A stretch of DNA of 64,000 nt from contig WBMW01005291.1 in the NCBI GenBank assembly GCA_013396635.1, positions 63,609 to 127,608 on the forward strand. The letters are read 5' to 3'. This DNA is from Penelope pileata (taxonomy: Eukaryota > Chordata > Aves > Galliformes > Cracidae). The position numbers and the translations under genes are program-made. This document shows, piece after piece, positions 10,501 to 25,500 of the stretch (its first letter is position 1; the number at the start of each line of letters is the position of its first letter). Under the pieces are notes generated by a model. It saw only the letters and a program-made list of their open reading frames with translations, was not told where the DNA came from and ran no database searches.

Positions 10501-13500
10501 CAGGCCAGCCCTTACATCATTGCTTGCCCTGCAGAACTCACCTGGCATGAATTCAAGCCACCAGCGCTGTGAAACCCTACACATCTCCACGCTCGGGGCT
10601 TTGAACCAGAGCTGAAGGAAGGAAACGGAAGACAGCTGCAGGAGCAGGTAGGGTCTCACATACCTGGACATATTTTACAGCATTTCCCGTCTACTTTCTC
10701 CGGAGAGTCACAGGGATAGTCCTTGGGGCATGTGATCTTCTGGCAGTCCTGGACACCGTCCCTGCAAGTGCACAGGATGCAGGGCAGGAGGCCGTAGAGC
10801 CGGAAGACGGGGTGCCACACTTCTCCGTGGGAGTAGGTCTTCCCGTTGTAAACACAGGCTGCAGGAGAGAGAGACAAGTGATGCCAACGGGAAGAAATCC
10901 TCCTTCTCTTTGTACACCCAAGGCCTGGTGGAGCTCGACACGTTTCGTTGCCTCACAAACGAGTGACCCAGAGGCCTTGAGGAGCGTGGCCTTGAGGACC
11001 GTGGCCTGCCGGCAGCGCATCCAGCTGCAGGGGACACAGTGACACAGGGACATCACAGCCACCCCAACCAGGAGGTGCCATGGGACCAGGGGACCAGGCT
11101 GCAGGAGGTGGAGGCTGCTGGGGTGAAGTGGGGGTGAGGGGCAGCTGTGGGCAGGACCTCACCTGTCTCCTGGCTTCTGCGAGCCCAGGGTCCCTCCAAG
11201 GCCTTCACCAGCACCAAGCACAGTGAAGAGTGCCACCTGCTGACTTCTACATGCAAATTTTTGGAGGGCCCAAAAATTTCCTCCAGGGCTTCATCTCCGA
11301 GGACTGGAAAGAGCTCTTGTGGAGGCACAGAGCTGGGAAAGGCCCCAAGAGGAGAAGGGACCTGTATTTTCCCCTTTGGCTCCATGCAGTTGCCTCCCCA
11401 TCTTTGCTTCTCTGCTCTCCTCTCCAGGAGGAAGCCAATGGCACCAGGGCAGACCCACCACATCGCAGGGGCAAGGAGGAACCTCCTGTCCTTCTGCAGC
11501 AGCAGGGTCTGGAAGAACCATGTGGGGTCTTGCAGTTGACCACCTCCCTTCCCAGGTCCCAGGTCTCCAAAACACCCTAAGGATGGAAATTCCTCCAGTC
11601 CTGGGGCTGGAGATTCATGCAGACAAGGGGTTGTGAACCCAGGGTGTGGGCCACCAGGGCTGGGATATCTGGGTGAAGTTGGCAGTGGGAGAGCGGGAGC
11701 CAATGGTGGAAACCTGCTGCTGAAACAGCTTCCCTGGAGCCCCAAGTCCTGGAGAAGTCAATTTAGGAGATGTAGGAACCACCTGGTCCCTCCATCCCTT
11801 ACCTTTCTTGTGCTTCTCTTTCAAGACGATCTTCACAGTGGTGCCACCTCCTCCCTTGGGTTTGAAGCTCCTGGGAATGAACTCCAGCGAGGAACTGAGA
11901 ACGGTGGACGCGGTGGCTCCAGGTGGCTTTCTGCCCATGGCTTCCCCCAAGCACTGGTCTTGTGAGTGCCTCTGGGAACAGTCAGAGAAAACAAGGGGAC
12001 TCAGACCCAGGCAGTTGGGTTGTTCTCACTCTATACTGGAAAAAGCCACCCTGCATCCTGCTGTGCTGCCATCAGGATGGGAAGGCTCAGAGACTGCAGG
12101 GATGAGCAATGCACCAGAGTCATCACAGTGACTACCACTGTCTACAGAGTGATGAGCAGCTTGTGCCAATGTCACACTGCATGTGGGTCGCCTTCCCTTA
12201 TTGGGGCAGCACCAGTGCAATATCCACACCCAACACAATACCCACATCCAACACAATACCCACACTCAATGCAATATTCTCAGGGTTTTGGGGTCCTATA
12301 TGTCTGGGGAAATGGGCTGGGCTATTCTAGACACTGGGCAACTGAGGACTGGCATCTACACGACCTAACGAGGATCAGAGAGGTGAGGACAGGCTGTATC
12401 CTGCCCTCTCACCTGGCTGGCACCAGGAACATTGGTGAGGGGTTGTCAGCCAGCAGGACTGAAATCCCTGGAACATCCCAAGCTTCCAAGAGCAAAGCGC
12501 TGGGACAAGACATGCAGCACAAAGGGTCCCCTTGTGCCTATTCTGGAGGTTTTATAGGTGGTGGAGGTGTGACACTGGCATTTCACCCAGCAGTATAGAA
12601 AAGGGAAGGGCCAGGAGCTGTAAGTGACCTAATCCCACAGACATAGCCCAGCTCTGAAATGTCACCATGAATCAACCCTGGGCAGCCAGGGAGTCACTTT
12701 TTCCTTGCTGGGGCTGCTGATACAAAAAGTTTGGGGAAAGCATGTTCGTGGTCAGCTCCAGTGTTGGCTGCTTTGGGGGGAGCAGGGACACCCACAAGCC
12801 CAGGGGGAAGAGGAAAGCCCAACATCTGAAGCAAAAGCTCCCAAGAAGAGATTTGGGCCATCTGACTCCATGGGTAAGGGTCACCTCTGGCTGTCAGTCA
12901 CACTGAATCTGCTCTGTTCAAGTCCTTCAGCTGTTCTAACCCACTGGCCAGCAAAGAGGAGAAGCACCCAAGATTTCCAGTTCCCACAGGTCTTCTGCTC
13001 TTCCAGAGAGAGCAGAGATGCTCCAGAGGAGAGGAAAAGAGTCCTTACCCGGTGCTCTGAGGGCTCAGCCAACGCTGATAGACCCCACCTAAAGTCAATT
13101 CCCAAGCACGACTCAACAGCAAACCAAGTGCCAGTGGTTCTGCTGCCCAAGGAGCTGGCTGCCCTCGTAGAGCTGCTATGGGTCATTTCTGGTAAAGCTT
13201 ATGACCAAGGGCAAACAGCTTTCTTTGAACTGCTTAATGAGGCTGTGTTAGAAGAAGCAAACTGAGTTTTAAAATGCAAACGTCACGTACAACACCTCTG
13301 TTTAACTGCAGGGGTTCCTCTTCCGCAGATTTCTCGTACGAGCCATCTGCAAGGAAAAAACATTGTCCAGTGAAATGCAGCAGAGATGGATGAGGATTTG
13401 TTCTCTGGGGTCCAGATGACCAGAAGCAGCTCTCTGCAGGGCGCTGGCCTGCCTGTGAGCTCTGGGAAGAGAGGAGCTTTGCAAATGCAATTCACATCAC

Positions 13501-16500
13501 TCAAAGCAAATGGGAGCGTGGCTTGTTTGTATAACACCCAAAAAACCCTTTTATCCCCACTGACTGTTAACGAGAGCTCAGCTCCAAGAAAAACATGGCC
13601 TTGTGGAGGTTAGGTGGCATGAAAACACTCCAGAGGTAAAGTACAAGGTGATGGGGATGATCTGGCATTAAAAATAAATCCAAAGACTTTTCAAATGAAG
13701 CCTTGAGTCAATGGCATGCCCCGAGTGCAAGGGTGGTGCCCACAGCTCCAGGAACGCTGCTTGCTTGGTGGCCCACAACCAACCCCATCTGGACCAAGCT
13801 CTGGTTTTCCCAATGTGCACACTGGCTGCAAAGCCCTTTGACATGTCTGGCCATCATCTAGGGCTTTCTGTAGGACCTGAGCTCTTCTGTCTGCTCCACA
13901 GTGAAACATCCCTTCTCTGTTGGGAGCCATCCTTTTGCTCATGGTGAGTTCAACAAAGCCACAAAGATGCTATCAAAAGATTTTTAAATGGTCACAGGTC
14001 ACCCTGTGGCCGTGGCCAGGATGTCACTGTGACCTTCCAGCTTCATTTCTGGTATTAAAGAATCATTTTACGCTGTAGACTCAGCAAGGTGTGAACAAGC
14101 CTGTTCATTCCTGAATCTGTCTCATCCAGAGACATGGATCTTGATTTCTCCTCACCTTCCAAGGTGTGAGTTAGGGGAAACAGCAGCAAATTCAAGAGTG
14201 AAACCCAACCAAGGCCATTCTGCCCTGGGGTGGAAGAGGAGTTTTTTTCCACTCTGATTGCCCTGGAAACTTCCATAGAGGCACAGCACATGCACCATCC
14301 TTACACGGTCCATAAAACTCCATCCATCCCAGTGGGTGAGAGATCTGGAGGACATTGCCCTCCATCCAGGTCACATTCTATGATCTCTTGCATGATGCAG
14401 CAGTAGCAGGACAAAGAGATCAGCCTAGGCCAATGCATGGGCTGCAGGGAGGTAGGACACAACTACATGTTAGAGGGGAAGCATGGGAGAAAAAAAATCA
14501 GCCCTTGTCTTTCTTTCCTTGTGTGACCCAGACATAGCAAGTGGCCTGCTTTCCAATTTCCTGCTTAAGGCACTTGAAATAGCTCCTGCCAGGTAGTGGC
14601 AAAGCCTATGGCCCCAGCCCTTGCTCAGGAGCATCTCCTGGGCCCCTCTTACCTTTGCAGACCTGGCAGCAGGAGTCTGGCACGGTTAGGGGAGAGGAGC
14701 ACAACAGCTCTGGGCAGGTCACCAAGCCACAGTAAATCTGGCCTTCCTAGGAGATAGGAACAAAAAAATGTATGATCAGCATTGCCAAGGTCCAGACAGG
14801 GCTGTGTGTCCCTAAACTTCAAATTGCAGATCCAGAATAAATCATCAGCACCCCAAATATGTCATCCTCAAACATCACTAATCACCTAGTGACTCGAAAC
14901 TGAAAATCTGCCCCTGCCATGCTCTTCACCCTGCAGGACATAGCATGGTGGATGCTGTCCTCTCCCAGCAAGGGTGGCCCACCCATTGCCAATCCAGTGC
15001 TCACAAGTGCAGGGAGTGGAGTGGTCCTTCCCCAGAAAGGGATGGGTATATTGCTCTCAGGCATCGTTAGCGCTACCAGATCTGGAATAGCCACCACACG
15101 TGTAAACTCTGCATGACACCATCTCAAAGTGGCAAAAGAAACTGTTCTCCAACATATTCCAGGACAAGGACCTGGAGGAGGTAGGTGGAAAGGGGAACTG
15201 AGATGCTGAACCCAGAGTTAGGTTCACCTCGCAGCTCTGCCCTCCTTCTGTGCTGTTATTCAATAACTCCAGAACTGAGCACACAAAGACATTGGGTGGA
15301 TGGATGATCGGGTGTGGACCTTCTTCCACTGGCTTGGTGGCTGGTTTAGAAAACACCTGCTGTATCAATACAAGCTGAAAACCATGGGGCAAGGCCAATG
15401 TTGATGTTAGTGCATCCCAGTCCCGCTCCAGTCAATGGATTTGCAACTGTTTGCTGCAGGGATGAGGTTTTCTGCTCTGCAGAAGGGTTGAAAAGGATGT
15501 TCAGCAGCCCAGAAGAAGCCAGACCCCACCAGCAAGGCTCTTCTCCACACTACAGTTTTCTCCAAGGTATCACCAAGCTCTTGGTCAATGAAAAGCAAGA
15601 AGTTAACAAAGGATGTCCTCAGAAAACCAAATCACAGCAGCTTCTTCTACCATCCAAAAGCCATGACACTGTGCAGGGGACACAAAGAGGAGGCAGAAAG
15701 TCTGGTGGATCTCGTGGAGGTTGCAAACCAAAGCCTTCGAGAGCATCCATGGGGTCCAGACCTACAGGGAGCAGGGTCTGGCCAGGGAGCCACGTTCTTC
15801 TCTCTCCTTCTGACCAGCAGGTCACAGCAAAGACCTGCTTTGGGCAGGAAAGAACACATCATAAAAAGCAGGATTTGAGCCAGAGGCTCCGGTCTCAGGA
15901 CAGCTTTCAAAGACGTTTTCACCAGCTGTTCACGCAGCTGTTCTAACAGCTGACATCAGACACAGCCCGGCAAGACCCCACTGCTGCAAGGCTCCACGGT
16001 CATCCTTTTATTTTCCCCTTTGTATCCAAGGCATTATCCTGCCGAATAAACAGAGCCTGAGTGGGAGCCAGTGCCTCCAAGAGGGACAGGCAGGTCTGCC
16101 TGGTGGTGGTGGGGTCACGGAGCAGGGCCGTGCAGGCACACAGTCAGATTTGAGGGCTCCTTCCCCAGTGTTTGTCCCCATTAGAAGGTGGGCTGGCATC
16201 CAGTTGGGGTCAGGAAGAGAGGAACCAGCCTCAAAAGCTGCCTAATTTTCAATTCTTTGCTTCCAGCAAAGCACAGCCCGGCGGAGCCTGGCACCCTCCA
16301 AGGGCTCTGTATGACAGCTAGTGAAAGCCGTGTCTGTGCCACCCTCTTCTTTTTTCTGGCAGTACCCAAGTTCTGCAGCAGCACTCCCTAAGCCCCCTTC
16401 CTCACACCTTCTCGAGGAGGAGGAACCCCTCCATCCATCTCCCGACACTCAGCTCCTGGCTCGTGCTGCCCCACACTCCGCACACCTTCACCATCACCTC

Positions 16501-19500
16501 TGGTCAGGTTGCTTCGTGCATCCCAAGAGAAGCTTGCCACTTTTTGGCAGGTTTATGCAGGATTCCAGCCCGTGGGAGAGGGCTGAGTGGAGCAAGCTCT
16601 GTCTCAGGACTTTGATGGAGGGTCAGGGAGGAGGGACATTTCTCCAGTGTTGGTAGGGAGGTAGTAAATGGCAAAGCATCACAGGGAGGAACACACAGCA
16701 CTCATTGGGATCAGCAAGGAAAAGGGAGCAGGGTGAAAGGTGGATGCCTCCTGCAAATGTTTTTCATGCCTTGGGTTCAGCTTCCACTGAAATCCAAGCA
16801 GGTGGGATGAAGAACATCAGGAGCGTGCCCATCGCCATCCCTGCCTGCCAGGATCTGCAATGAACGCCCCAACCTCTCTGCCATCATCTCCAGGAGGAGC
16901 TCCAGCCACACAGAGGCTGCTGGAGGGACCACGACACCCAAGCACCAGTGGTTGGGAGCCACTAAATCATTTCTGAAGCTCAGCTCAGCCCCACACCAGA
17001 TTCTGCATCCCAATGATTTCTGAAGCCCAAGAGCTGGCACCTCATGGCCATGTCACCTCATGGGCAGAGGAGCTCTCCCAGATACCCCTTACTACAAAAC
17101 TCATCTGCTTTGTAGCAAGTACATGTGCAGAAAGGCTTCTGCCTGTCCTTTTTGCCTTGAGATGTCCCAGTGGGGCTGGTGGGATGGCTGCACACTGCAG
17201 AGACCACTCTGCATCCTCTGGGACAAGGCTTTGCCCACCCCAAGGAGCCCCAGTAGGGTCAGGCCAGGATCAGTCCATGGGATTTCCATCCAGTAAGTGG
17301 TGTGACCAGATGTTCAGGCTGGTTTCCCCAGTCTGCTCTTGCAGAGTTTTTTGACCTAATTGAATAATTGCAGACCCCAAACCCTCCCAACCTCCCACGG
17401 GCTCGCCGGTGGCTTACGGAGCAGCTGCACTGCACACACTGGTTGGGCTGGCGGCTGGGGAAGAGCTCGCTGGTGGTGAACATCTCCCCTTGCTGGTACG
17501 TCGTCCCGTTGTACTGGCAGGACCTGACGGGAGCCCGGAGCCCAGAAGGGGAATTTGGCTCTGGAAGGAAGAATAAGAGAGCAGCAGGGTGAGAGCCAGC
17601 CCCTGCCAGTGAGGGTGCTCAGTGGATTCCCCCCCGCCCAACCCTAAAGGATGAGGAGCTTCTACACATCACAGTTATCACGGAGAAGGGGCCAGGGCAA
17701 CACGTGGCTCATGGGGACTTGGATACCCAAAAGCTTTTGGACAATACAACTGCCCTGACCACAGTGAGCTCATCACAAAGGTAAAACCTGGGCGAACGTT
17801 CATTTTTAGCTAATTACCCATGGGAGAAGCCCTTGCCATCTGACACTGGCTGATGTTGGGGGTCATCATATCCAAGGGAGGAAAAAATTCAAGAATTTTG
17901 TGCAAAATCTTCTAAAAACATATTTTTCCTTTAGTCAACATATTTTGTGGGCAACTGATCTGCTTCACGTGCTGATTTCTGTTTTGTCACTGAACTGTGA
18001 TCTGACATTTGGTCTCTACAAGGAAAAATGGGGGGAACTGGAGAAAGCGGTCTGTTAAAGGGTCCTCTTACATCCAAGCGACATTTTCGGGGAGGCAAGA
18101 ACAATGGGAGCAGCCTGAGCTGCCATTGCTGCCACAACCTCATGAACAAGACCAAACCTAGCACCACTGTGCTGCTCCACAAGCACTCAGTGATGGCAAC
18201 TGAGCTGTGTCCTGCACAGCTGTGAGCAAGCCCCAAGCTGTGCCTCAGTTTCCCTGCTTGCTACATGTCTGCCTGCTTCTTTGCTATGAAAACCCAGGAG
18301 GAGACAAGGAGCTCATGTGGCCACGTGCCACAGGGAGTGACCCATCCGCAAAAAGAATTTTCTTCTCTCCACTTGCACAGCTGTAAGCACCGGGAGCTCA
18401 CAGCCCTGGTGCCAGCTCTGGGGTGAGATCTGCTGAACATGGAGCAGGGAATTTCCGTTGCTCCTGCCATTCCCTCCCCATGGGATGTCCCCATACCAAG
18501 ACACCGTGGGCAGCACTGCTGGGGGTCCGTGACGGGGCTGGCACATTGAAGAGCTGGGCACTGGATCCGGTAGCACCTGGTGTTGCCGTTCTGGGGAGAG
18601 ACAAGGGCGGTCTTTCAGCTACGCATCCACCCCACAAGGAAAGAAACAGCTTCCCAAAGTTGCCCCGCTCTTGGACTTTCTCTAGTGGGCTCAGCAGAGG
18701 AGGAGGATGTTGCATGATAGCCCCATTACCATGACAGATGGTGCTGGTGTAACTCAGCCAGATGAGAAGTCATAGATTCATAGGATATTCTCAGTTGGAA
18801 GGGACCCACAAAGGTCATCAAGTCAACTCCTTGCTCTCCATCCCCACCCCAGACCTACTGGCAGCTCATGGTTTCATGGATCACTCATGGTCCCAGCACA
18901 GCATTGAGCCACCTCCACCCAACGCTGCTGAGATAACTCCCTCCCAAGGTCAACCCAACAACTACGCGGAATATGGAGCTTTATCAAATGAAAAATTCTT
19001 AATCCAATGTTCCTATGGAACCAGAAGGGTCTTCTCTGGTCAAATCAGACATCAGAACCAACCAATGATCATAAAACCATAGAATGTCTCAAGCTGGATG
19101 GGACCCATAAGGACCATTGAGTCCAATGCCCTGATTGGTGGCATCTTCACCACCTCTTACGGCACCGTGCACGGGACGTACCTCGGAGCAGCTGCAGCGG
19201 ATGCAGTACATCAGCCCCTGGGGCTCCAGGTAGGGGTGCCAGCTCTCACCAGGGCTGTATTTCTTCCCATTGAAGTCACAGAACATATCCGGCCCTGAAA
19301 GTCAATTGTGAGAGGCGGTGTGAGAGAAGGAAAGGCCCCTGGGTCAGAAGAAACACTCGTTTGAAGATGGATGGGTGTTTTCAGGTTGATAATAAGGGAT
19401 GGGATTTCCCCTAGGAAGACCAGAAGGGCTGTGGGTGGGGGGGGGAGAAAGGAGAGGCTGAGTTTGGGAGAGATTTTTGCTATTAAAAAAGAAGAGGAAG

Positions 19501-22500
19501 AAGAAGAAAGTAAAGGAAAAAGGGAATAAAGAAAATACCTTTTGGAGTAGAAAAGAATTTTGAAGGCAAATTTTTGCTCTCTGTAGGAAAGCTTACACTC
19601 TCAAGGCTCCCTTGTCAAGCACATCAGTCCCAAGGAGCAGGACAGTGCTGGCTTGCCCAGTCCCACCAGTTAAAGCCTCCTTGGCTTCACTGGGATCCAA
19701 CCAGCCTGGTCTGGCTGATGTTGGTTGAACCATGCTCTTCATTTATGGGGCTGCTCATGAGGACAGCGAGTCCACCTCATCTACTGAGACTTCTCCATCC
19801 ACTCCTCATTGCACAAAGAATGATCCCAAACCAAACACCAACATTTCCCTACCAGCCTCTGCCCCCAAAATACCAATTTTTTTGCCCCAGAGCAAAGCCC
19901 AAGGGCTCCTCGCAGCACGCAGTGCAGGAAGGATGTCTTTGTGGTAAGGTGGTGCTCAGCTCACCTGCAATTTTCACATGCTCCAAATTTGAATAGAAAA
20001 AGTTGGGGGATATTGAAAAGCTGCAGGCCGACCAAGTCAAAACTTTAACCCTAAAAAGCACAAAACCATGTATTTTTCTGTTCCTCTCTGATCCAACATG
20101 TGAAGAACTAGTTTCCAGCTTCTGAACCAGAGGCATCCATCCCAAAAATGATACAGCCCTACCTCTGCCAGGATGGGTTAAACCACGCCATGGCACAGGG
20201 AGAGGGATGAGAGATGCTTTTGGGAGATCTTCCCTCTCCCCAGATTTCACCAGGTCCCTACCAAACCCCCTCCAGCCCCAGATCTTTGCTTGCACACCTT
20301 CAGTAGGATGAAGACAATCAAAAAGCAACACCTGGCCCTGCAGGACCAAACTGTGGCCAGACCTACATGAAGCTAGACCCCATAACTCCACCACAGCCCA
20401 GTGGCTGCCCCCATTACCCCATGACGTGTCCCCAAGCCCCAACAGCTGCAGGGACACGCCAGCACTTAGGATATTTTCGTGAATAAGCACATGCCTGTCC
20501 GCGTGTGTTATTGGTGCTTTAAGTGCTTACGGCCCCACTAAAACTGGAGGTGACTGAAAGGGTTACATCATCGAGGGGATTTGAGGTAGTTTGGGCGATG
20601 ACGTTGCTCGAAGGCAGCTGAGATGTTTACGCTCCCCGAAGCATTTACGGGCCTCTAAAACCTTACAGAGCCCTGGGGGAGAGGGTAGAGGGGGAAGGCT
20701 GTTTGCAGAGGCACGGTGCCCAGCTCCTGCTGCCAGAGCTGGAGATGCCACCTCCTTATTGCAAGATTTCTCCCAGCAAGCAGGCAAAACTCCTAGGACT
20801 AGGCTGTGGTGGGCTGCCATCCCTTCTTCCAGCTCCTGAGCATCCTTGGGATGAACCCAAGGGATGCTCTGCCACCGCCAGCTCTGAGTTCCTCATTGAG
20901 TTACGGGTTCATGAGATTCTTCCGGTTGTACCTTCAGAGGAGGTGGCCACCACTTGCCCAGACCCCCAGCACAGTGCTTTGGGGCCAGCGTTGTGTCTGC
21001 AGAGAAGATTTTCAAGGATTTAGGGGTGAATGCCAACAGAGGGACAGGTTGGAGCCAGTGTTGCATCTGCAAAAGTGAAGATTTGCAAGGATTTAGGGAT
21101 GGATACCATCCGAAGGACAGGTTGAGGCACTTTGCTGTCCTCACTCAGGTCTCTACAAGGTCTTCATAGCACACTCCAAACCTCTGAGAGGTCAGCAAAC
21201 CCATATTCCTGGCCAGGAGCAGGCTTACATCAAAGCATGCAAGAATGGGGAGTGCATGGCTGGAACTTGCAAATACCAAGGAGAGAAAAAAAAAAGAAAA
21301 AGAAAAAGAAAAGAAAAAAACAACAACTCATCATCACTTTGCAAAAGGGTGAGAAAATGACTTCATTTCTCCCTGCTTGCAGCATCTTCATGAATTATGC
21401 TGAGGGTGAAGAAATCAAGTTGCCTTCATGTGACACGGCCCCGCTCAGCTCGCAGGCTCCCATGCCAGTTGGCTGCTTCGTCCAAACATTTAATCACTCG
21501 CTTTTCACAAGTGGAGCCCTGGTTTGGGTCCAGCCCTCGAAAGCAGCCTGATTCATGTCTGCAAAGGGCTTGCTGGTAAAATGAAAGCCGACTGGCAGCG
21601 CCGGGCAGCAGCCGACGCTTGTCGGCATCTCAGCAGCACTATGCCGCGAACTTGGCAAGAGGCGCACGCGTGTTTGGTTAAGAGCAAGCTGGGATGGATG
21701 GAAGGAGGAGGCTTAAAAGCTGGAGGCTCTGGATCATTTTTTCCCATGCCAGGCTAATAATTTCGTTTTCAGAGGTCAACGTTTGGATATCTTCCCAATT
21801 CACTGTGAGTGAAAAGCCATTTGTGGCAGCACATTGCTCCCGTGCCTTTCAGTCTCCTTATTTATTGCGTCTTCAGCAACAGCACGTTCACAAAAGTCAT
21901 GTTGTTTTACTTCTCCTGTTCCAGGGAGATGCAGAGCACTTTCAAGGTTGCAGCAGCCACAATCCAAAGCCAGCACCCCACTTTCCTTCCCAAGGGAGGA
22001 CCCCCACGATGCCTGGGCAGAGGACGAGGCCAACCAGCCTCATGCCAACCCAAAACACAACCAGAGTTTGATGTTTGCTCCCCACTCAGAGGTGACCCCG
22101 TGGGACCCAGCAGCAGGGAGCAGAGGTGGGAAGAGATGAGCTCCCCGTTGCCAAACCCTCCAAGAACAGCTCCCATCTGACCACTTTCTTAGCAAACACA
22201 AGACCCCGCTCTTCAGAGTGCCACTGCAGGTTGACCTTCTGCCACGTCCCCATTGCTTTCTTGGGTGAGCACCATCTGCTTCAAGCCAGATCACTGACTG
22301 CCCCAGATGGGACCAAGGGCCACAGCCCAGCCCAGCTCAAGGCCAAACCAATCTGGCATGGGCTGTCCCCACACAGTGCCCAGGCATTTGGCAAAGCCCA
22401 GGTAGACACTGGCCAACATCATGCTGGGGAGCATGCCAGGAACATGAGTCTGACACCCCTGGTCAACACTTGAGGCTGTGCCCGGGGCTTGTTTGCTTTA

Positions 22501-25500
22501 ATTATCATTAATTACATTCAGTTATCATTCATGATCATGAATTGCGTCCTGAGCAGTGAGGACAGCATGTGATGTGAGATGGAAAGTACGACGGGGTGCA
22601 AGGAAAGACAGGGCTGTTGCAAAGACAAGGGTGATCGTTGGTCATGGCAGGGACAAAAGGGAAAAAGCAGCCAGTCTGAGGCAAAGCCTGGGGGATTTGG
22701 GATAGATGTTGTGGGGAGCTTGTCAGCTGCCAGAAGATTTAAGCACCAGATGAGGCTCTGAGATGCTGCATGAACCCACTGGAGCAGCATCTTCACGAGC
22801 TGGTCCAGAAACACCAGGCCAAGGTGATAAACACAACAATATAGAGAAATCCCTTCAGTGCTGCCTTCAGAGAACACTGACACTCCGTCACACCACGAAA
22901 ATCCCAATAGCTCCATACACCAACCACCAAGGAGATGCCATCCCACATCCTCATGACCCAGTAAGAGAGCACGAACCAAGGGGAGCCAGCCTGACAGCCC
23001 CCCTTACCATATTCCAGACCAGGACAAGACTCTATGAACGACCAAGCCAGCTGGTGTTGGTCATTCCATCCCTGGCCATCTCCTGGGCTGGTACAAGTCC
23101 CTTCAGGACAGCATGTCTATGAGAACCGTGCCTTGAAGCTCTCCCAGGCACTGGCACAGCCCATGTGAGCCAGTTCTCTGCATCCCCTCCACATGACACT
23201 GGGGGGACAAGGATGTCCCCATGGGTTTCTCAGTGCGACTCATCCCACTGCCCGAATGTTTGACCATGGCTGAACCAGGGGCTCTCCAGCACCAACCCCC
23301 CAAGCAGCCCATTAGCAGGAACCAGAGCAAGCTATTAAATCTGCAGGCATGATTGCTACCAAAACACCACTTTCTGTTGCCAAACCCTCCTTTGCTCGGC
23401 TGTACCCACTTCCCTTCCCTCTGGATGCAGGGACTGATGCTCAGTGAAGCTAAGCCACACGCAGACACGTGTATGTGCATTTATACATGAGCGTGCAAAC
23501 CCCTGCTCCCAGACTGGGGCTTTCCAGACCTGTGAAGAGGAGTGTGGGAGGGATAAAGCTGCTTTTGCATCACTGCTCAGACAGCCCTGGCCATCACACA
23601 CCTACCCCCAGAGCGGGCTCACAATGTAAAGCCTGAACCAGGGGGGCTAAAGCACCAACAAGACCCAAAATTAGAGAAAACGAGGGTAAAACCTCCCCCA
23701 TTTTGCTCATCCACCAGCCCAGTGCCTCAGTTTCCCTAGTAGTGAGTTTCCCTCTGGATCCCAGATTTCCCAGCAAGGATGCTACCAAAACACCCCACTC
23801 ATTCCAGCAAAGACACGGTGCTGTGCTTCTCCCCATTTCTCTCCCCAGTCCCAGCATGGGATTTCCCCATCCCCACACCCCACGTTGTTTCCCCCAGCTC
23901 TGCCCCACGCACGGCACGTCCCAGCCGGGCTCTCAGCCCCGACGGCTTTTTCGGAGGTCAGGCACCTGCATCCAGCACCGCGCCGGGCACGGGGGGTGTT
24001 TATGCAAAACCAGTTTGCAAGTTTTAAGAGCAGCCATAAATAAAGTGTAAAAAGCACTGTCTGGTACAGAAAGTCCAGGCGCTCCTATGACAGCCCAGTA
24101 TTTATGAAGGGCTTAGAACGCAACTTTGCTGTGAAGGGACTGGGTAAAACACACTGGGCCCTTGACATGTTGCATCTTAATGGCTCCACTCATGTCCAGA
24201 TCACTTCCCACGCATTTGCCTTACTCAGCCCTGGGCTGGGCATTTCTTCTCGGGGCTTCAGGAGCCTGGAAATCCCTGCAGCTCTGCAAAAGCAACCTCA
24301 CAAAGCATCGCTGAGCCCCAGGAGCAAGGCAGAGGGATGAAGCTGAGAGCAGCGGATGGGACCCCATTCCCCTCCACTCCTCCCCAAGGGGATGCTTAAA
24401 TCGGGGCACGCAGCCCTCACCTCCCCCTTACCGTGGATTTTTGCTTTTTGTCCTGGTTCTTCCCGTCCTGCAGCGCTCGGACCCTCATCACCAAGGGCTT
24501 TAAAGTAGCCCAGGCAGAGCCCCTTCCTCCAGAAGCCACGTTATAAACAAATGAAAGAGCAGCTTCCAAGCTCCTGGGGAAAAGCACTGCCCCATGCTCT
24601 CCAGAGATGCTGCTGCTGTTTAAATGCCTCCAGCCAAACAGCGTTGCGTTAAGCTCTGGATTGCTCACAGCGGATGGGCTGCAGCACTTTCAGCCCAGTA
24701 ACCTGTGCCTCCGATATTTTTCCAGCTGAGAGTGTAAACCCCCTAAAATAGCCTGTTTCTATGGGCAAATTCTTCTTTTCTGACTTGCCTTGAAGCCCAA
24801 GCATTTCTGCTTCTCACCTATTTTTAGCCAAGACACTGTAGGTCTCTTGTCTGATGAGCCTGCTCCTAACTAATTTATTCCTGCATTAATTTATCCTAAG
24901 GGCTTGGCCTCGAGCAAAACGTGAGGCAGTGAGTGGCAGAGGTGAATGGTGCAGGACCCTGTCACCAAGCCCCCTGTCCCCAACTGTGTGGCACCTGGAG
25001 CCTTTGCACCGTGCCATGCGGTGGGCTCTGACCCTGTTCCCATCCTGCAGCCCCCAGCTCCTTGTCACCATCCCAAAATGAACCCAACACTCCCTCCAAA
25101 TCTGTGTCCATCTCCAAAACACACCCGGGTCCTCCTAGGATCAAGGGTTGTTCCCAAGATATTTTGCTCATCCTGTCCCAAATCCCTGATTTGTGCCCAG
25201 TTTCGGGGCTCTGCTACCATCAGTAGCCACCTCTACCTCACCCAGCATCAGTGTCACCTTCTGGGGACATCTCCATCCTTCTCCTAACGTTGGTGCCACA
25301 GTTCATTCAGTCCTGGCAGAGCAGCGCATCACACCCACATCCCTCGTGCCACGATCTGAGCTTGGTGGCTTCCAATGAGCCCAGGGAAGGGGAAACAGCC
25401 CAACCCACCTGGATCCTGTTCTCCAGGGCTCCTTGCCCCTCACTCACACCCCAATCCATCCACCTGCCTCCCCCCAGCCCACCCAGCCCCTGGAAGAAGC

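Noticed and set aside
12705..13265. 186-codon open frame on the plus strand in CHRDL2 intron 6
   Set aside because: No recognisable domain, no splice context, antisense to CHRDL2, and composition like the surrounding intron.
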